Below are positions 1 to 6,479 of a stretch of DNA of 16,305 nt, piece after piece. The notes beneath the pieces were generated by a model that saw only the letters and a program-made list of their open reading frames with translations, did no database searches and was not told the DNA's origin. Each line of letters starts with the position of its first letter. The stretch's first letter is position 1. The position numbers were made by a program, and so were the translations under genes. This DNA is from VFZS01 sp964353255 (GTDB lineage: Bacteria > Acidobacteriota > Terriglobia > Bryobacterales > Bryobacteraceae). Location: contig CAYGVJ010000119.1 in NCBI GenBank assembly GCA_964353255.1, positions 1-16,305 of the forward strand, read 5' to 3'.

Positions 1-699
1 GAGTTCGGCGACGTTCGGGTAGATGAGATGGGAGAGGATCGCAGAGCGGCGATGGAGTACGGCCGGGAGGGAGACGCCCTGCTCAACCTTGGACGGGCCT
101 ATGTCGCCATCGGGCGGTACAAGGGGGCTCGCAGTGTGCTGGAGGCCGCGGCGAAGGCAGAGCCCCAGCATCCCGAGGTGTGGCACAACCTGGGGCTGGT
201 GCGGCGCAAGGTGGGCCTGGTCTTTCAGGACGCCGACGAGCAGCTCTTCATGCCCACCGTGTTCGAGGATGTCTGCTTCGGCCCGCTCAACCTGGGTCTG
301 AGCCCGCCGGAGGCGGCCGCGGTGGCGCGGCACGCCCTGGAGCAGGTGGCGATGGGACACGCTCTGGAAAGGGCGCCGTACCACTTGAGCGCGGGAGAGA
401 AGCGGCGGGTGGCGCTGGCGGGGGTTTTGGCGATGCAACCGGAAATCCTGGTGCTGGACGAGCCAACGACGTTCCTGGACCCCCCGGGACGCCGGGCGCT
501 GCTGGAAGTCCTGCGCGGACTGCCTCAGGCCAAGCTGATCGTCACGCACGATGTCTGGTTCGCCAGGGCCCTGGCGCGGCGCGCCGTCTTCTTCGAGCGA
601 GGCAGGATCGTCAGGGATGGCCCCCTGGATGAACTTCTAGCGCGGTTCCACTGGAACCTGAGCGAGAGCCTCGATGTCGCCGCCCCTCCGGGAGCGTGA
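1..699 (+). CDS. Chimeric TPR / CbiO-type ABC ATPase lacking Walker A (5' partial)
   Basis: The frame is open to the left edge, so the true start is probably upstream; the first ATG is at 28 and has no ribosome binding site. Counting from that ATG, residues about 15-63 read as tetratricopeptide repeat (ALLNLGRAYVAIGRY, then PEVWHNLGLV). From about residue 59 the protein reads as a cobalt/nickel or ECF-type transport ATPase: Q-loop VGLVFQ (Q67), LFMPTVFEDVCFGPLNLG, signature LSAGEKRR (121-127 region), Walker B ILVLDEPT (D144, E145) and H-loop VTHD (H174). The Walker A P-loop and first beta strands, which should lie before the Q-loop, are absent. Such an ATPase could not bind ATP in the usual way. 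The two parts meet in a stretch (VRRKVG) that fits both families. It may be a real deletion/fusion, a pseudogene or an assembly join. No transporter membrane gene follows. Family assignment of each half is firm; the existence of the fusion protein is not. Confidence 0.6.
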   Translation, partial: EFGDVRVDEMGEDRRAAMEYGREGDALLNLGRAYVAIGRYKGARSVLEAAAKAEPQHPEVWHNLGLVRRKVGLVFQDADEQLFMPTVFEDVCFGPLNLGLSPPEAAAVARHALEQVAMGHALERAPYHLSAGEKRRVALAGVLAMQPEILVLDEPTTFLDPPGRRALLEVLRGLPQAKLIVTHDVWFARALARRAVFFERGRIVRDGPLDELLARFHWNLSESLDVAAPPGA

Positions 700-707
700 G
701 TGCGCCT

Positions 708-962
708 CTACTTGGCCCCGGCCTGCCGGTGGCGGTAGGCCGCCCAGCGGCGCCGCTGCGCCTGAGAAATGCGCTTGCGGGCCGCGGCGCTCAGTTGACG
801 CTTCCCGCGCGGCTTGGCTGGCCCTGGCGGCCGGCCCCTCCGCTTGCCGAGCAGGGCGCGCACCTGCTGGATCTGCTCATCGATTCGCTGTCTCTGCGCT
901 TCCAGCCCGGTCAGGGCCGCGCTCAGCAAACTTAGGTTTCCTGTAAGTTTCGCTCTTGGCAT
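708..962 (-). CDS. Small basic, coiled-coil/DNA-binding-like protein
   Basis: An 84-residue protein. Residues about 8-40 form a heptad-like helical segment (LSLLSAALTGLEAQRQRIDEQIQQVRALL). It is followed by an AT-hook-like GRPPGP motif in a basic stretch and a C-terminal basic helix with LSAAARKRISQAQRRRWAAY. I have the impression that small proteins with this LS-AAARKRI-AQ-RRWA pattern recur in Acidobacteria and related genomes; their function is, as far as I know, uncharacterised. The composition suggests nucleic-acid binding, perhaps nucleoid-associated or regulatory. The ATG at 962 is preceded by an AT-rich promoter-like region with an inverted repeat (971-999). It is convergent with the ABC frame, which ends 8 bases away. 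No ribosome binding site of strength is seen. Confidence 0.7.
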   Translation of the reverse strand: MPRAKLTGNLSLLSAALTGLEAQRQRIDEQIQQVRALLGKRRGRPPGPAKPRGKRQLSAAARKRISQAQRRRWAAYRHRQAGAK

Positions 963-970
963 GTGTTTAC

Positions 971-999
971 CCGACTAATAAAGAATATCATAAAGTCGG
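971..999. promoter_or_regulatory. Inverted repeat around the putative promoter of the small basic protein
   Basis: CCGACT (971-976) and AGTCGG (994-999) are perfect inverted arms around a 17-base AT-rich core. Read on the minus strand the core carries TATGAT and TATTCT, both reasonable -10 boxes for the gene starting at 962. Arms flanking a -10 look like an operator, possibly for autoregulation. A hairpin is less likely because the loop is long. There is no U-tract, so I do not call it a terminator for dtd. Confidence 0.4.
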
Positions 1000-1009
1000 T
1001 TAGAAGGCT

Positions 1010-1456
1010 TCAAGTTCCTTTCGATTCGCAGATGAGCGTCACCGGTCCGTCGTTGACCAGGTGGACGCTCATCATCGCCTGGAAGATGCCCGCCTGGCAC
1101 TCCACGTTCCTGGCGCGCACGGCCGCCAGAAAGCGCTCGTAAAGCGGGCGGGCTTGTTCGGGCGGAGCGGCGAGATCGAAGCTGGGCCGGCGCCCCTTGC
1201 GGCAATCGCCGTAGAGAGTGAATTGCGACACCACCAGCAGACTGCCGCCGATCTCCGTCAGACTGAGGTTCATCTTGCCTGCGCGGTCCGGGAAAATGCG
1301 CAGACCGCAAACCTTGTCCGCCAGGTAGTCGGCGTCGGCTGCCTGGTCGGTTCCGGCCACGCCCAGCAGGGCCACCAAGCCCTTTCCGATGGAGCCGACC
1401 ACCCGGTTGTCCACCTCGACGCGCGCCTCTGTAACTCGCTGCACCACCACCCGCAT
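1010..1456 (-). CDS. dtd: D-aminoacyl-tRNA deacylase
   Basis: A 148-residue protein of the usual Dtd length. It hydrolyses D-amino acids (and mischarged glycine) from tRNA, recycling the tRNA and protecting translation; it acts in the cytoplasm as a homodimer. The family hallmarks are both present: SQFTLYGD with S77-Q78-F79-T80-L81, and the cross-subunit Gly-cisPro motif NDGPVT with G137-P138, at the same residue numbers as in the E. coli enzyme. The N-terminus MRVVVQRV is typical, which fixes the ATG at 1456. It is divergently transcribed from the GHMP kinase across 31 bp. A minus-strand CATACT at 1470-1465 could be its -10, which would place the transcript start within a few bases of the ATG. 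Confidence 0.95.
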   Translation of the reverse strand: MRVVVQRVTEARVEVDNRVVGSIGKGLVALLGVAGTDQAADADYLADKVCGLRIFPDRAGKMNLSLTEIGGSLLVVSQFTLYGDCRKGRRPSFDLAAPPEQARPLYERFLAAVRARNVECQAGIFQAMMSVHLVNDGPVTLICESKGT

Positions 1457-1457
1457 A

Positions 1458-1466
1458 TGCTATAAG
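1458..1466 (+). promoter_or_regulatory. Extended -10 promoter of the GHMP kinase gene
   Basis: TGCTATAAG matches an extended -10 (TGn followed by TATAAT with one mismatch). The expected transcript start is near 1473, giving a leader of about 15 bases before the ATG at 1488. No good -35 is visible, as is common for extended -10 promoters. The same 31-bp gap must also hold the dtd promoter on the other strand. Confidence 0.5.
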
Positions 1467-1487
1467 TATGCCAGAGAGCGCCTGGCG

Positions 1488-2492
1488 ATGATCGAAACTT
1501 ACGCCTATGCCCGTGCCGGCCTGCTGGGCAACCCCAGCGACGGCTACTACGGCAAGACCATAGCTTTCCTGGTCCGGAATTTCAGGGCCCGCGTGCTGCT
1601 GTATCCCAGCGCGCGCCTGGAGATCAGGCCTTCCAAGGCGGACATGCCCATCTTCGAGAATTTGGGGGACCTGTACCGCACCACGCGCTGGCGCGGGTAC
1701 TACGGGGGCATCCGGATCATCCAGGCCCTGATAGTCCGCTTCATGGACTACTGCCGCGAGCGGGGGATCGCGCTGGAGGACCGCAACTTCACCATCGAAT
1801 ACGAGACCAGCATCCCCATGCGCCTGGGGCTGGGCGGCTCCAGCGCCATCATCACGGCCGCCCTGCGCGCGCTGTGCCAGTATTTCCGGGTGACCATCCC
1901 GGTGCCCGGTCAGGCCAACCTGGCGCTGGAGACGGAAACCAAGGAACTGGGAGTGCCGGGGGGGCTTCAGGACCGCGTGGTTCAGGCTTACGAAGGGCTG
2001 GTGTACATGGACTTCTCCAGGGAGATCATGCAACGCCAGGGCCACGGGGAGTACGAATCCCTGGACCCGGCGCTGCTGCCCCCGGTCTACGTGGCCTACC
2101 GCACGGCGCTGAGCGAAGGTACGGAGGTCTTTCACAGCGACGTACGCGCAAAGTGGCAGGCCGGGGACCCGGAGGTGGTGGGGGCCATGCGCACCTGGGC
2201 CGGCTACGCCGAGGAAGGCCGCCAGGCCCTGCTCCGCCGGGACTATGACACCCTGGACCGTTTGATCAACGCCAACTTCGATTTGCGCGCTCGCGTCTAC
2301 CGCATCAGCGACGGGAACCGGCAGATGATCGAGGCGGCGCGGAGCGTGGGCGCTAGCGCCAATTTCGCCGGCTCCGGCGGCGCGATCGTGGGCAGCTACC
2401 GGGGCGAGCAGGTTTACAGGGAGCTGGAGGCGGCCATGCGGCCGCTCGACGTGGCGGTGATCAAGCCGGTGATCGTGCCGCCCGCGAGCTGA
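1488..2492 (+). CDS. GHMP-family sugar kinase, glucuronokinase-like
   Basis: A 334-residue kinase. GHMP motifs appear in order: ARAGLLGNPSDGYYGK (residues 8-23), the phosphate-binding PMRLGLGGSSA (110-120), a likely catalytic aspartate in GGLQD (D162), and the C-terminal glycine loop FAGSGGAIVG. The first motif and the C-terminal part (AEEGR-ALL, INANFDLR, then the SGGA loop) recall plant glucuronokinase, which makes glucuronate-1-phosphate. Bacterial relatives are often labelled mevalonate or galactokinase-like. I therefore infer a uronic-acid or related sugar 1-kinase; the substrate is not proven. A longer frame reaches back to an ATG at 1389, but that would overlap dtd with non-conserved sequence. 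The ATG at 1488 directly before the conserved domain, with an extended -10 just upstream, is preferred. It converges on the amidohydrolase operon with a 17-bp gap. Confidence 0.85.
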   Translation: MIETYAYARAGLLGNPSDGYYGKTIAFLVRNFRARVLLYPSARLEIRPSKADMPIFENLGDLYRTTRWRGYYGGIRIIQALIVRFMDYCRERGIALEDRNFTIEYETSIPMRLGLGGSSAIITAALRALCQYFRVTIPVPGQANLALETETKELGVPGGLQDRVVQAYEGLVYMDFSREIMQRQGHGEYESLDPALLPPVYVAYRTALSEGTEVFHSDVRAKWQAGDPEVVGAMRTWAGYAEEGRQALLRRDYDTLDRLINANFDLRARVYRISDGNRQMIEAARSVGASANFAGSGGAIVGSYRGEQVYRELEAAMRPLDVAVIKPVIVPPAS

Positions 2493-2509
2493 CCCCCCCC
2501 GGGCGCGAT

Positions 2510-3775
2510 CTACTGCCGCTCCAGGTATTTTTTGTACAGCCGCAGATGCTTGTTGTCCAGGTCCACCGGCCTGCCCGCGATGAAACACTGCTTGATCTGG
2601 GTGCGCGTTTCCAGCGGATCGCCGTCGGTGACGATCAGGTCGGCCAGCTTGCCTTTCTCGATCGAGCCGAGCAGGTCGCCCACCCCCCAGATCTCCGCGG
2701 CGTTGATGGTCAGGGCCTTGAGCGCTTCCTGGTAAGGCAGGCCGAAAGCTACGGCATTGGCCGCCTGGTAGGGCAGGTTGCGCGAGAACGAATTCGAGAA
2801 CGAGCCCAAGGCGATCTTCACCCCCGCCTTGTGCAGCTCGGCCGGCTGGGTGACGGGCTTGTCGTAGGGGTCGTCCTCCTGCGTGGGCAGCCGCAAGGTG
2901 GGACCGAGGATCACCGGCACGTTCTTGGCCTTCAGCTCAGAGGCCACTTTCCAGGCCTCCTCGCCGCTGGCCAGAACCATGCGAATCTGCATCCGCTCGG
3001 CAAAGCTCAGCGCTTCGCGAATAGCGCGCTCGCGCTGGGCGAAGACCACCACCGGGAGCTTCTTTTCGAGCACCGGCAGCATGGCTTCGAGCTTGAGATC
3101 CTTCTCAAACGCGCCCGCGGCTTTGGCTTTCTGGTACCGGCGGGCCTGCTCGAAGAACTGCTCGAGCTGCCGGAGACGCTGCTCATAGTTCCGCCGGGCC
3201 TCGGCGTAGGGCGTGCGGGCGAAGCCGGGGACTTCGGCGAACCGGGCCGGGCCGGTCTGGATCACCGGGAATCGCATGATCATGGCAGGGGACGGCCGGA
3301 TTTCCATCTCCTGCCAGGTCCAGCCGTCCAGGTGAATGAGCGCGGCCTGGCCGCAGAGGATGCCGCCGTCGGGCAGGGTAGCCACCGTGGTGATGCCGTT
3401 GGCGCGGGTCACCGGGATGTGTTCGCTGGCCGGATTGACGGCAATGATGGCGCGAAGCTGCGGGTTGAAGTCCCCGATCTCGGCGGTGTCGCGGGTCTCC
3501 TGCACCGAGCTGATCTCGGCCAGGCCGATGTCGGTGGCCGAGTCGATCAGGCCGGGATAGAGGTGCAATCCCTTGAGGTCGATGACGCGGGCGCCGCGGG
3601 GCGCGACGACCTTGGCTCCCACCTCGACGATCTTGCCGTCGCGCACCAGCACGGCTCCGTTGGCGATGTCGGGGCCGGAGACCGGGTGAACCGTGGCTCC
3701 GCGCAGCAGGAGAGTCTCCTGGGCGCACGCAGCCGGCGGCAGCAGGCACAGCACTGCAATCGCCAGTGTCTTCAT
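2510..3775 (-). CDS. Exported amidohydrolase-family protein, metal site lost (third gene of operon)
   Basis: 421 residues with a signal peptide (MKTLAIAVLCLLPPAACA, cleavage after ACA). The N-terminal beta-sandwich (VLVRDGKIVEVGAKV) and C-terminal LGSIEKGKLADLIV show the imidazolonepropionase-like amidohydrolase fold. The metal ligands are missing. Where the family has DAHSH this protein has DSATD; the two later histidines align with VVVFAQR and VLASGEE; the final aspartate position reads ALGSFSNS. All five are replaced, so it is unlikely to be a metal hydrolase by itself. It could be a partner or regulatory subunit of the intact paralogue upstream, or a pure substrate binder. The start overlaps the stop of the upstream gene by 4 bases (ATGA), with GAGGAGG as ribosome binding site inside the upstream gene's end. 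Confidence 0.88.
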   Translation of the reverse strand: MKTLAIAVLCLLPPAACAQETLLLRGATVHPVSGPDIANGAVLVRDGKIVEVGAKVVAPRGARVIDLKGLHLYPGLIDSATDIGLAEISSVQETRDTAEIGDFNPQLRAIIAVNPASEHIPVTRANGITTVATLPDGGILCGQAALIHLDGWTWQEMEIRPSPAMIMRFPVIQTGPARFAEVPGFARTPYAEARRNYEQRLRQLEQFFEQARRYQKAKAAGAFEKDLKLEAMLPVLEKKLPVVVFAQRERAIREALSFAERMQIRMVLASGEEAWKVASELKAKNVPVILGPTLRLPTQEDDPYDKPVTQPAELHKAGVKIALGSFSNSFSRNLPYQAANAVAFGLPYQEALKALTINAAEIWGVGDLLGSIEKGKLADLIVTDGDPLETRTQIKQCFIAGRPVDLDNKHLRLYKKYLERQ

Positions 3776-5103
3776 GACGGCCTCCTCATGCTCGGCGGTC
3801 CCGATTTCTTTTGCAGTTCCTTGGCTTTTTCCAGGAGCGCTTTGCGGCGGGCCTCCTGCGCGGACCGCTCGCTTACGTCGCGGTCCCGGTCGAAGTACAC
3901 CTCGCCGTCGATCAACACCTTCTGCACCTTGGCGTAATTCGACAGCGGATGCTTGTCGTAGATGACCAGGTCGGCGTCCTTGCCCGGCTCGATCGAGCCG
4001 ATGCGGTGATCGAGGTCCAGTTGCTTGGCCGCGTTGATGGTAATCATGGCCAGGGCTTCGTCCTCCGTCGCGCCGCCGTACTTGATGGTCTTGGCGGCCT
4101 CCTGGTTGAGGTGGCGCATCAGCTCGGCGGAATCGGAGTTGAGCGAAACCAGCACGCCCTTGCGCATCATCAGGGTGGCGTTGTAGGGGATGGCGTCGAT
4201 GGCCTCCATCTTGTAGGCCCACCAATCGCTGAAGGCGGTGGCGGTGGCCTTGTGAGCGGCGATCTCCTTGGCCACTTTGTAGCCCTCCAGCACGTGGATG
4301 AGCGCTTTGACCTGGAAACCGAATTCGTCGGCCAGGCGCAGGATCATGAGGATCTCGTCGGCGCGGTAGCAGTGCACGTGCACCAGGGAGCGGCCCTCCA
4401 GGGCGTCCACCAGAGGTTCGAGCTTCAAATCGCGGCGCGGCGGCAGCGGCTTCTCGCCGCGCTTGACCTTGGCCTCATAATCGCGCCAGCTCTGGCGGTA
4501 GGCTACGGCCTTCGTGAAGGCTTCCCGGATGACGTCCTCGACGCCCATGCGGGTGGCCGGATAGCGCGGAGGGATCGCGACGCCGATCTGCCGGACGCCG
4601 CTGCGCTTGGGATTCTCTCCCAAAGCCATCTTCAGCACCGGCTTGTAACCATCCACCACAATGGCCTGGGCGTCCTTGCCCCAGCGCATCTTGATCGGCA
4701 GGCAGACCCCGCCGATGGCGTTGGCGCTGCCGTGGAGGATCAGGGCGGTGGTGACGCCGCCCGCCAGGGCGCGGTAGATGGCGATGTCCTCCGGGTTGAG
4801 GACGTCCTTCATGGTGACCATCGAGGAGACCGAGATGCTGCCCTCGTTGGTGCTCTCGGAGGCGATGTGCGAATGAGCGTCGATGATGCCCGGCATGACG
4901 TACTGGCCGGAGGCGTCGATGACGCGGGCGCCTTCCGGCACCAGCACCTTCTCACCGGCCTCGACGATCTTGCCGTCCCGCACCAAAATCGAGCCTTGGA
5001 ACCGGCCCTTGGTCACAGTCAAGACGTTGGCATTGCGAATCACGGTCGGCGGGGCGGCCAGCATCGGCGCCGCCGCCAGCATTAGAATCCAATGCCGTTT
5101 CAT
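3772..5103 (-). CDS. Exported amidohydrolase with intact metal site (second gene of operon)
   Basis: 443 residues. A signal peptide (MKRHWILMLAAAPMLA) precedes the beta-sandwich domain. Metal ligands of the amidohydrolase superfamily are all visible: H77 and H79 in GIIDAHSHI, H242/H244 in VHVHCYR, H270 in LIHVLEGY and D324 in SLNSDS. K158 in LKMALGENPKRSG lies in a segment that I believe is typical of this imidazolonepropionase-related group. The C-terminal IGSIEPGKDADLVIYD closes the second half of the beta-sandwich. The tail is charged and Lys/Arg-rich (SERSAQEARRKALLEKAKELQKK in pieces). It probably hydrolyses a cyclic amide, dipeptide or similar C-N bond in the periplasm or outside; the substrate is unknown. 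The gene is coupled by ATGA overlaps at both ends, with a strong GAGGAGGTGA ribosome binding site before its ATG. Confidence 0.92.
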   Translation of the reverse strand: MKRHWILMLAAAPMLAAPPTVIRNANVLTVTKGRFQGSILVRDGKIVEAGEKVLVPEGARVIDASGQYVMPGIIDAHSHIASESTNEGSISVSSMVTMKDVLNPEDIAIYRALAGGVTTALILHGSANAIGGVCLPIKMRWGKDAQAIVVDGYKPVLKMALGENPKRSGVRQIGVAIPPRYPATRMGVEDVIREAFTKAVAYRQSWRDYEAKVKRGEKPLPPRRDLKLEPLVDALEGRSLVHVHCYRADEILMILRLADEFGFQVKALIHVLEGYKVAKEIAAHKATATAFSDWWAYKMEAIDAIPYNATLMMRKGVLVSLNSDSAELMRHLNQEAAKTIKYGGATEDEALAMITINAAKQLDLDHRIGSIEPGKDADLVIYDKHPLSNYAKVQKVLIDGEVYFDRDRDVSERSAQEARRKALLEKAKELQKKSGPPSMRRPS

Positions 5104-6446
5104 CGGGTCACCTCCTCGGGTTGCTCGGGGGTAGGCTCGAACTTGATGCCGTCAATGAAGATGTGTTTCACCTGCGTCTTCTCCTGGAACAGCTCCCCGG
5201 TGGTCACCACCAGGTTGGCGATCTTGCCCTTGTCGATGCTGCCCAGGCGATCGGCCACGCCGTAGATCTGCGCCGCGCTCAAGGTGAAGGCGCGGACGGC
5301 GTCCGCCTGGGACAAACCGGCATCCAGGGCGCGCCGGACCGCCCGGATCAGTTCCCGGGGCGTGGCCAGGCCGTCGGAGTATAAGGCGAAAAGCACACCG
5401 GCCTTGGCCAGCGCGGCGGGAGCCGAGGGCGCGCGCTCGCGCATCTCGAGGACGCGAGCGGGTTCCTCTTCCTCCGGGTCCGCATCGCGGCTGCGCTCCG
5501 GCCACTTCAGGCTGACCAGCACCGGCGTGCCGGAGGCGCGCAGCACGTCGGAGGCGCGGTAGGCTTCGTGCGCGCCGTAGAGCACCACCTTCCTTTTCAG
5601 TTCGGCTCCGAAGCGCACCATGCGGTCCAGCTCGACGGCGCGCGTGGCCGGCAGCAGCACCCGCGGCGACTCCAGCACGCCCTCCAGCGCCCGATCGTAA
5701 GCCGGTCGCTTGGCGCCCAGCGGGTGGGCAGCATAGGCGTCCTGAGCGAGCCGGTACTGCTGGGTGTCCAGGAAGATCTGCCGGATGTAGGCCAGCACCC
5801 CCATCAAGGAGCCGGGGAAACTGGCGAAACCCGCAGCGGAGACGGTGAGGTAGAGGCCGGCCGGCGAACTGATGACCATCTGTCCCGCCTTCTCTCCGGC
5901 CAGACTGATGACCGCCCCCTGGCCGGCAAAGACGCCGCGGGGCGGGAAGGTCACCGCGGTGGTGAAGCCGGCGTTGCGTGCCGTCTCGATGCGGCGGTCA
6001 GTGGGGCTGATCAGGTCGGCGGCACGGACCCAGCTTGTGTTGGAGGGACGGTCCTCGGGCCCGCGTGCCGGCGGGGTGGCTACCGATGGGGTCGCGGGGG
6101 TCTGCGCCGGCGCCGGAGTGGGCGAGGGGGTCGGCGTCCGGCCCGTCGTGCGGGTGGCCGGCGCGGCGGCGGTAGCGGCTTCGGCAATGCCGAGCGTACT
6201 CAGGGCATCGATCAGGCCCGGGTAGACCGTCAGGCCTTTGCCCTCGATCACCCAGGCGTCGGGCGGAACCGCGACGTCCGCCCCGACGGCCTGGATCAGG
6301 CCGTCGCGAATCAGTACGGTGCCGCGCTCGAGCACCGGGCCGCTAACCGTGACGATTCGCGCGTCGCGAATCGCGTACACCGCGGGCGCCTCGGCCTGGA
6401 GCGCACAGGCCGCGGCGCCGAGCAGCAAGATGGCGATCTTCCTCAT
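5100..6446 (-). CDS. Exported amidohydrolase-family protein with Pro/Thr insert and degenerate metal site (first gene of operon)
   Basis: 448 residues. A signal peptide (MRKIAILLLGAAACALQA) fixes the ATG at 6446, because the upstream open frame runs antisense into purM. The amidohydrolase beta-sandwich is clear (VLIRDGLIQAVGADV; LGSIDKGKIANLVV). The HxH motif is replaced: GLIDALSTLG has L82 and T84 where the paralogue has H77 and H79. The two later histidines are also not aligned (VLLPATR; VLYGAHEAY has a histidine shifted by two). Only the last aspartate (ALYSDG) remains. Directly after the missing HxH sits a low-complexity Ala/Pro/Thr stretch, residues about 90-135, absent from the two neighbours. 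It is the promoter-proximal gene of the operon, divergent from purM across 33 bp, and its stop overlaps the next start (ATGA). Confidence 0.9.
   Translation of the reverse strand: MRKIAILLLGAAACALQAEAPAVYAIRDARIVTVSGPVLERGTVLIRDGLIQAVGADVAVPPDAWVIEGKGLTVYPGLIDALSTLGIAEAATAAAPATRTTGRTPTPSPTPAPAQTPATPSVATPPARGPEDRPSNTSWVRAADLISPTDRRIETARNAGFTTAVTFPPRGVFAGQGAVISLAGEKAGQMVISSPAGLYLTVSAAGFASFPGSLMGVLAYIRQIFLDTQQYRLAQDAYAAHPLGAKRPAYDRALEGVLESPRVLLPATRAVELDRMVRFGAELKRKVVLYGAHEAYRASDVLRASGTPVLVSLKWPERSRDADPEEEEPARVLEMRERAPSAPAALAKAGVLFALYSDGLATPRELIRAVRRALDAGLSQADAVRAFTLSAAQIYGVADRLGSIDKGKIANLVVTTGELFQEKTQVKHIFIDGIKFEPTPEQPEEVTR
5104..5117 (-). promoter_or_regulatory. Strong ribosome binding site for the intact amidohydrolase
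   Basis: Read on the minus strand, GAGGAGGTGA lies about 4 bases before the ATG at 5103, inside the last codons of the upstream gene. It is near-perfectly complementary to the 3' end of 16S rRNA and explains re-initiation at the ATGA overlap. It supports 5103 as the start. Confidence 0.75.
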
Positions 6447-6456
6447 AGGCCCTCGA

Positions 6457-6462
6457 TATACT
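6457..6462 (+). promoter_or_regulatory. -10 element of purM in a 33-bp divergent gap
   Basis: TATACT matches the -10 consensus at 5 of 6 bases. The start of transcription would be near 6469, leaving about 11 leader bases before the purM ATG at 6480. Read on the minus strand, the same AT core gives TATATC (6460-6455), the only -10-like sequence available to the amidohydrolase operon, so the two promoters probably overlap. No convincing -35 for purM. Confidence 0.45.
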
Positions 6463-6479
6463 GTAGTGTCAAGCCTACG

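Noticed and set aside
1389..1487. Upstream extension of the GHMP kinase to an ATG at 1389
   Set aside because: It would overlap dtd by about 70 bases with a Thr/Arg-rich segment unlike the family, and lies upstream of the likely promoter at 1458-1466.
2493..2509. C-rich 17-bp gap between convergent genes as a terminator
   Set aside because: No stem-loop or T-run is present; only a run of C followed by GGGCGCG.
975..2588. 537-codon minus-strand open frame
   Set aside because: It spans dtd in another frame and is antisense to the GHMP kinase, with no recognisable motif.
2546..5085. Long plus-strand open frames (463 and 424 codons) over the amidohydrolase operon
   Set aside because: They mirror the real minus-strand genes, are rich in His/Gly/Arg/Asp as expected for antisense frames, and show no domain.
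6467..6472. Perfect minus-strand TTGACA in the purM/amidohydrolase gap
   Set aside because: At a 17-bp spacing the matching -10 would fall on the start codon itself (CCTATG), so the transcript would begin inside the gene. It is likely chance or part of a different element.
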